A DNA stretch of 64,000 nucleotides from Nocardia sp. NRRL S-836 (GTDB lineage: Bacteria; Actinomycetota; Actinomycetes; Mycobacteriales; Pseudonocardiaceae): the NCBI RefSeq assembly GCF_001279525.1, contig NZ_LGDY01000103.1:124001-188000 (forward strand), given 5' to 3'. A program made the position numbers and the translations under genes. Shown here in pieces: positions 61,202 to 64,000 of this stretch. Within the stretch, counting starts at the first letter, position 1; the number at the start of each line of letters is the position of its first letter. The notes beneath the pieces were generated by a model. The model did not search any database. It saw only the letters and a list, made by a program, of their open reading frames with translations, and was not told where the DNA came from.

Positions 61202-61322
61202 GACAGATCCCCCGTTTCCGATTGGCAGGTGGTTCGCGGGCCTCGCGTGCTCGTGTCGGGACGAGCTCGCCGTCTTCCGCTCCAGCGGCGGTCACGAACA
61301 CCGCCGCCCCTGGTGTAACGGT

Positions 61323-62606
61323 TCAGACCGCCAGGTCATTCCGCGGTTTCGCCTGTGACCTCAACCTCACCCGCGTGATCGCGTGGTGTTCCACGCGCCT
61401 GACCTCGATGCGCCATCCCGAGACGTGCACCACGTCACCGGGCTCCTCCGGGATCCTCCCGAGGAGCACCAGCACAAGACCCGCGATCGTCGCGTAGTCG
61501 CCGTCCGGTGCGTCCGGCAGCTCCACCCCGACGTCAACGAGGTCGTGCACCGGAAAAGTTCCCGGCAGGACGATCGAGCCGTCCGCCTCCTTGCGGACGT
61601 CCGCTACGTCCCGGTCCGTCTCGTCGTAGATCTCACCGACGACCTCCTCGAGCAGGTCTTCCAGGGCCACGATGCCGCCGATCGCGCCGTGCTCGTCCAC
61701 CACGAGCGCGAGCTGTTCGCGCTCGGCCTTCATGCGGCGCAACGCGACGGTGACGCGCAGCGAGTCCGGCAGCATCACCGCGGGCCGGGCGACGTCCTTC
61801 AACGCCGCCGTGTCCTCCAGCACATCGCGCAGGTGCACGATGCCGATCACGTCGTCCAGGTGCCCGTCACGAACCACCGGGGCCCGTGAGTGGCCGGACT
61901 GGGCCAGGGTTTCCCGTGCCGCGGGGATGGTCAAACTCGCATCGAGCACAACGACCTGCCGGCGGGGCACCAGCACCTCGCGCAGCCGCCGGTCGTGGAT
62001 CTCCAGCGCACCCGTCATGATCTCGCGTTGTTCCGGGTTCAGGTGCTTCTGGACGGCGACGAGCTCACGCAGTTCATCGGCGGACATCTGTTCCTCGTCG
62101 GCGTTCGGATCGCCGCCGAACACCCGCACGACGAGGTCGGTCGACTTGCTGAGCAGCCACACCGCCGGACGTGAGATGGCCGACAGCACGTCCAGCGGCC
62201 GCGCGATGATCTTCGACCAGCGCACCGCGTACTGCATGGCCAGCCGCTTGGGCGCGAGCTCGCCGAACACCAGCGTGAAGAACGTCAGCACGACCGTGAC
62301 CAGCGCGATCGCCACGCCGTCCGCCCAGCTGCCGAGGAACTCCAGTGCGGGCACCAGCGGCTGTGCGAGCGACACCGCCGCGGTCGCCGACGCCAGAAAG
62401 CCCGACAGCGTGATGCCGATCTGGATGGTCGCGAAGAACCTGTTCGGATCACGTGCGAGCCGCACGAGCGTGTGGTGCCCATCGCGCTCCAGCGACCGCA
62501 GCTGACCTTCACGCAGCGACACCAACGCCATCTCGCTGCCGGCGAAAGCCGCGTTGAGCAACACCAGCACCCCGACCAGCGCGAGGTCGAACCCGAACCC
62601 GTCCAT
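61323..62606 (-). CDS. CNNM/CorC-type membrane protein with CBS pair
   Basis: A 427-residue protein: CNNM (DUF21) membrane domain with about four helices (VLVLLNAAFAGSEMALVSLR, GELAPKRLAMQYAVRW), a CBS pair from about residue 205 (VLVPRRQVVVLDASLTIPAA, LALVVDEHGAIGGIVALEDL) and a C-terminal CorC_HlyC domain (IVLPGTFPVHDL). Related proteins move Mg2+ or Co2+. The frame is complete and the stop is followed by the sigma gene start 121 bp on. Divergent from the ATPase gene. Confidence 0.9.
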   Translation of the reverse strand: MDGFGFDLALVGVLVLLNAAFAGSEMALVSLREGQLRSLERDGHHTLVRLARDPNRFFATIQIGITLSGFLASATAAVSLAQPLVPALEFLGSWADGVAIALVTVVLTFFTLVFGELAPKRLAMQYAVRWSKIIARPLDVLSAISRPAVWLLSKSTDLVVRVFGGDPNADEEQMSADELRELVAVQKHLNPEQREIMTGALEIHDRRLREVLVPRRQVVVLDASLTIPAARETLAQSGHSRAPVVRDGHLDDVIGIVHLRDVLEDTAALKDVARPAVMLPDSLRVTVALRRMKAEREQLALVVDEHGAIGGIVALEDLLEEVVGEIYDETDRDVADVRKEADGSIVLPGTFPVHDLVDVGVELPDAPDGDYATIAGLVLVLLGRIPEEPGDVVHVSGWRIEVRRVEHHAITRVRLRSQAKPRNDLAV

Positions 62607-62608
62607 GC

Positions 62609-62634
62609 GTTTGGGTTAGCACCCGCGGTGGTAT
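62609..62634 (+). promoter_or_regulatory. Sigma-B/F-like promoter for the RsbW-like gene
   Basis: GTTTGG (62609-62614), 14 bp, TGGTAT (62629-62634), close to the GTTT(N14-15)GGGTAT pattern of stress sigma factors. The start codon is 63 bp downstream. Autocontrol of anti-sigma genes by their own sigma is common. By eye only. Confidence 0.45.
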
Positions 62635-62697
62635 TTCGCGACCTGACGGCCGTCTTGAGCATCCAGGAGGCCAGTGGCGTGAACGGGGTGGATCGAG

Positions 62698-63087
62698 ATG
62701 GACGCTCCCGAGGTGCTCCGCACCTCAGCGCGATATCCCTTGCCCGACTCCGACCCGGATCTGGCGGAACTGCGCTCATGGGCAGCGACGTTGCTGCACG
62801 ACGTGTCGGAGGACATCCGGCTCGACGTGCTGCTCGTGTGCACTGAACTGGCAAGCAACGCGTACGAACACGCAGACGGGCCACGGACCGTGCGGCTGGC
62901 ACGTGTGGCCGAGATCATTCGAATCGAAGTCGATGACGGCACACCCGCCACGCTTCCTCAGCTCGGGGTGTCGCGGATCTCCGACTCGCGTGGCCGTGGT
63001 CTCGTCCTGGTCGCGCACCTCTCCCGGTGCTGGGGCACCCGCGAGGCCGCTGACGGCAAGACGGTGTGGGCGGAGATCAGCGCTTAG
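62698..63087 (+). CDS. RsbW-like anti-sigma ATPase
   Basis: A 129-residue GHKL ATPase: VLLVCTELASNAYEHADGPR (N-box), IEVDDGTPATLP (G1 variant), SDSRGRGLVLVAHLSRCWGT (G2). It is of the size of stand-alone Streptomyces RsbW-type kinases. No STAS partner is next to it. Start ATG at 62698, GGATCGAG upstream. The next gene follows by 92 bp. Confidence 0.85.
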   Translation: MDAPEVLRTSARYPLPDSDPDLAELRSWAATLLHDVSEDIRLDVLLVCTELASNAYEHADGPRTVRLARVAEIIRIEVDDGTPATLPQLGVSRISDSRGRGLVLVAHLSRCWGTREAADGKTVWAEISA

Positions 63088-63179
63088 CCCGACCGCATGG
63101 TTCGGCCGTGCGTTTCGCACGGAGAAGTCGTGACATCGCGCGGATGGATGTTGCCGGGCGTCGGTTCGACGCTCAACGC

Positions 63180-63920
63180 ATGACAACGACGACAACTCCC
63201 GCGTTCCGGCCGTTGGTGCGGCACGGCCTCGAAATGCTCGCGGCGATGCTGCTGGGGATGGCCCTCCTGGGACCGCTCTGGGCGCCGGACTCGATCGAGC
63301 TCACCGCCCTGTGGATGACGGTCTCGATGTCCGTGCCGATGGCGCTGTGGATGCGCTACCGCGGTCACGGGCGTGTGGTGGAGATGTGCGCCGCGATGGC
63401 GGTGCCGTACCTCGTGCTGCTCGTGCCGCACTGGCTCGGTGTGGTGGACCGCGGCACCGTGCTCATGGGCGCGCACGTGCTGATGGTGCCGGCGATGATC
63501 GTTGTGCTGGTCCGCTACCGCCACGAGCACGGTGCCGCCTCCGCGAACCCGGTTCTCCGGTTCGCAGGCGACCGCTGGCCGGCGGCGGTCGCTCTGGCGC
63601 TGTCGTTCGACTTCTGGCACGCGGCGTTCGTGCCGCCCGTGTGGACGCTGCTGGCCTGCCAGTCCGCCTACCTGGTCTGGGGCCGCCGGGCGCCCCGCGT
63701 GCAGCTGCTCGTGTTCGGCCTCTACGCGGTGCTCGCCGCCGTGGTCACCACCGCGTCGGCGGAGGTGGGTGTACTGCTGATCGCTGCCGGGTGGGGTGCG
63801 CACGCGGTCTGGGACCTCGTGCACCACGTCCGCAACGCCGTCGTGCCCCGCTGGTGGTCGGAGTTCTGCGGCGTGTTCGACCTGGTCGTAGCGGTCACGA
63901 TCCTGATCGCGTGGCTCTAG
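63180..63920 (+). CDS. Membrane protein of unknown function (246 aa)
   Basis: Eight predicted helices: LEMLAAMLLGMALLGPLWAP, MTVSMSVPMALWMRY, MCAAMAVPYLVLLVPHWLG and so on to FDLVVAVTILIAWL. His, Trp and Met residues are frequent in and near the helices (WHAAFVPPVW, GWGAHAVWDLVHHV), which could bind metal or haem. I do not recognise a family. The ATG at 63180 was chosen since the longer frame overlaps the ATPase gene. The next gene begins 4 bp later. Confidence 0.75.
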   Translation: MTTTTTPAFRPLVRHGLEMLAAMLLGMALLGPLWAPDSIELTALWMTVSMSVPMALWMRYRGHGRVVEMCAAMAVPYLVLLVPHWLGVVDRGTVLMGAHVLMVPAMIVVLVRYRHEHGAASANPVLRFAGDRWPAAVALALSFDFWHAAFVPPVWTLLACQSAYLVWGRRAPRVQLLVFGLYAVLAAVVTTASAEVGVLLIAAGWGAHAVWDLVHHVRNAVVPRWWSEFCGVFDLVVAVTILIAWL

Positions 63921-63924
63921 GCTG

Positions 63925-64000
63925 ATGGCGGTGAACGATCTTCCGCACACCGCGCTGCGCGGCACGCTGCACGCGCTGTGGCTGGGTTCGCTCGTCGTGC
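63925..64000 (+). CDS. Start of an unknown gene, cut by window end
   Basis: ATG at 63925 opens MAVNDLPHTALRGTLHALWL, GSLVV and runs off the edge. 25 residues are too few for a family call. Close packing behind the membrane-protein gene suggests co-transcription. Confidence 0.5.
   Translation, partial: MAVNDLPHTALRGTLHALWLGSLVV

Noticed and set aside
57431..61318. A plus-strand open frame of about 1295 codons across the helicase and sigma-factor genes
   Set aside because: Antisense shadow of two well-supported minus-strand genes; its Arg/His/Gly-rich product has no motif and arises from high GC at third positions.
61290..61325. Possible tRNA end (GGTGTAACGGTTC-like words)
   Set aside because: The GGTTC-like words occur without the acceptor, D and anticodon stems of a tRNA.

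Overview
The window is one high-GC, densely packed stretch of an actinomycete chromosome. Many GTG and TTG starts, ATGA/GTGA stop-start overlaps, MEDS/STAS anti-sigma genes, MbtH-type nonribosomal peptide machinery and a rifamycin monooxygenase fit a filamentous actinobacterium, most likely Pseudonocardiales (Lentzea/Saccharothrix-like). That placement is inferred from gene content and protein style only. No rRNA, tRNA or CRISPR array was seen.

Layout. 1-5.0 kb: a beta-glucoside-type sugar locus (ABC permease, lipoprotein, LacI regulator, GH3 beta-glucosidase). 5.1-9.8 kb: a broken ricin-type secreted protein, a rox-like rifamycin monooxygenase preceded by a RAE-like inverted repeat, an unknown protein, an I36-type secreted protein and an ArsR-like regulator. 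9.8-12.8 kb: molybdate transport modABC with a HTH-TOBE regulator. 13-14.7 kb: a uridine-kinase/AIG2-like fusion and a VOC protein. 14.7-21.4 kb: a five-gene, fully overlapping amino-sugar operon (lipoprotein, two permeases, GH20, CBM3-GH16) facing a DasR-like GntR gene, with dre-like palindromes between them. 21.4-29.3 kb: DUF4239 protein, frame-disrupted surface protein, tandem repeat array, polar amino-acid ABC system, PIN-domain protein and CGNR regulator.

29.3-35.4 kb: azlCD exporter genes, then a tightly coupled cassette of an A-PCP protein, a P450, a thioesterase and an MbtH protein, then a PucR regulator. This resembles the NikP1/NikQ and NovH/NovI logic, in which a carrier-bound amino acid is beta-hydroxylated and released. 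It is the best candidate here for an undescribed small-molecule pathway. 35.5-38.1 kb: secreted trypsin-like protease and small stress-type proteins. 38.1-41.6 kb: a partner-switching module (GAF-PP2C phosphatase, STAS, MEDS-STAS, MEDS-ATPase). Two sigma-B-like promoter matches in the window (in front of a PRC-barrel gene and of another anti-sigma-type ATPase) may belong to the same stress circuit.

41.6-49.3 kb: a split NB-ARC/TPR protein, IclR regulator, aldehyde dehydrogenase, an IS982-family element inserted exactly at the dehydrogenase stop codon, and a XRE-NB-ARC-TPR regulator. 49.4-55.3 kb: an operon of serine hydrolase, histidine kinase and response regulator, a TetR-controlled drug exporter with a clear operator, and a double-DUF427 protein. 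55.4-64 kb: a secreted tripeptidyl-aminopeptidase-type hydrolase, an IS5-like transposase remnant, a large SF1 helicase whose start lies in a 19-bp perfect inverted repeat, a group-2 sigma-70 factor, a CNNM/CBS membrane protein, an RsbW-like ATPase and a membrane protein.

At least five genes show frame disruptions or in-frame stops, so sequence accuracy should be kept in mind when reading them as pseudogenes.
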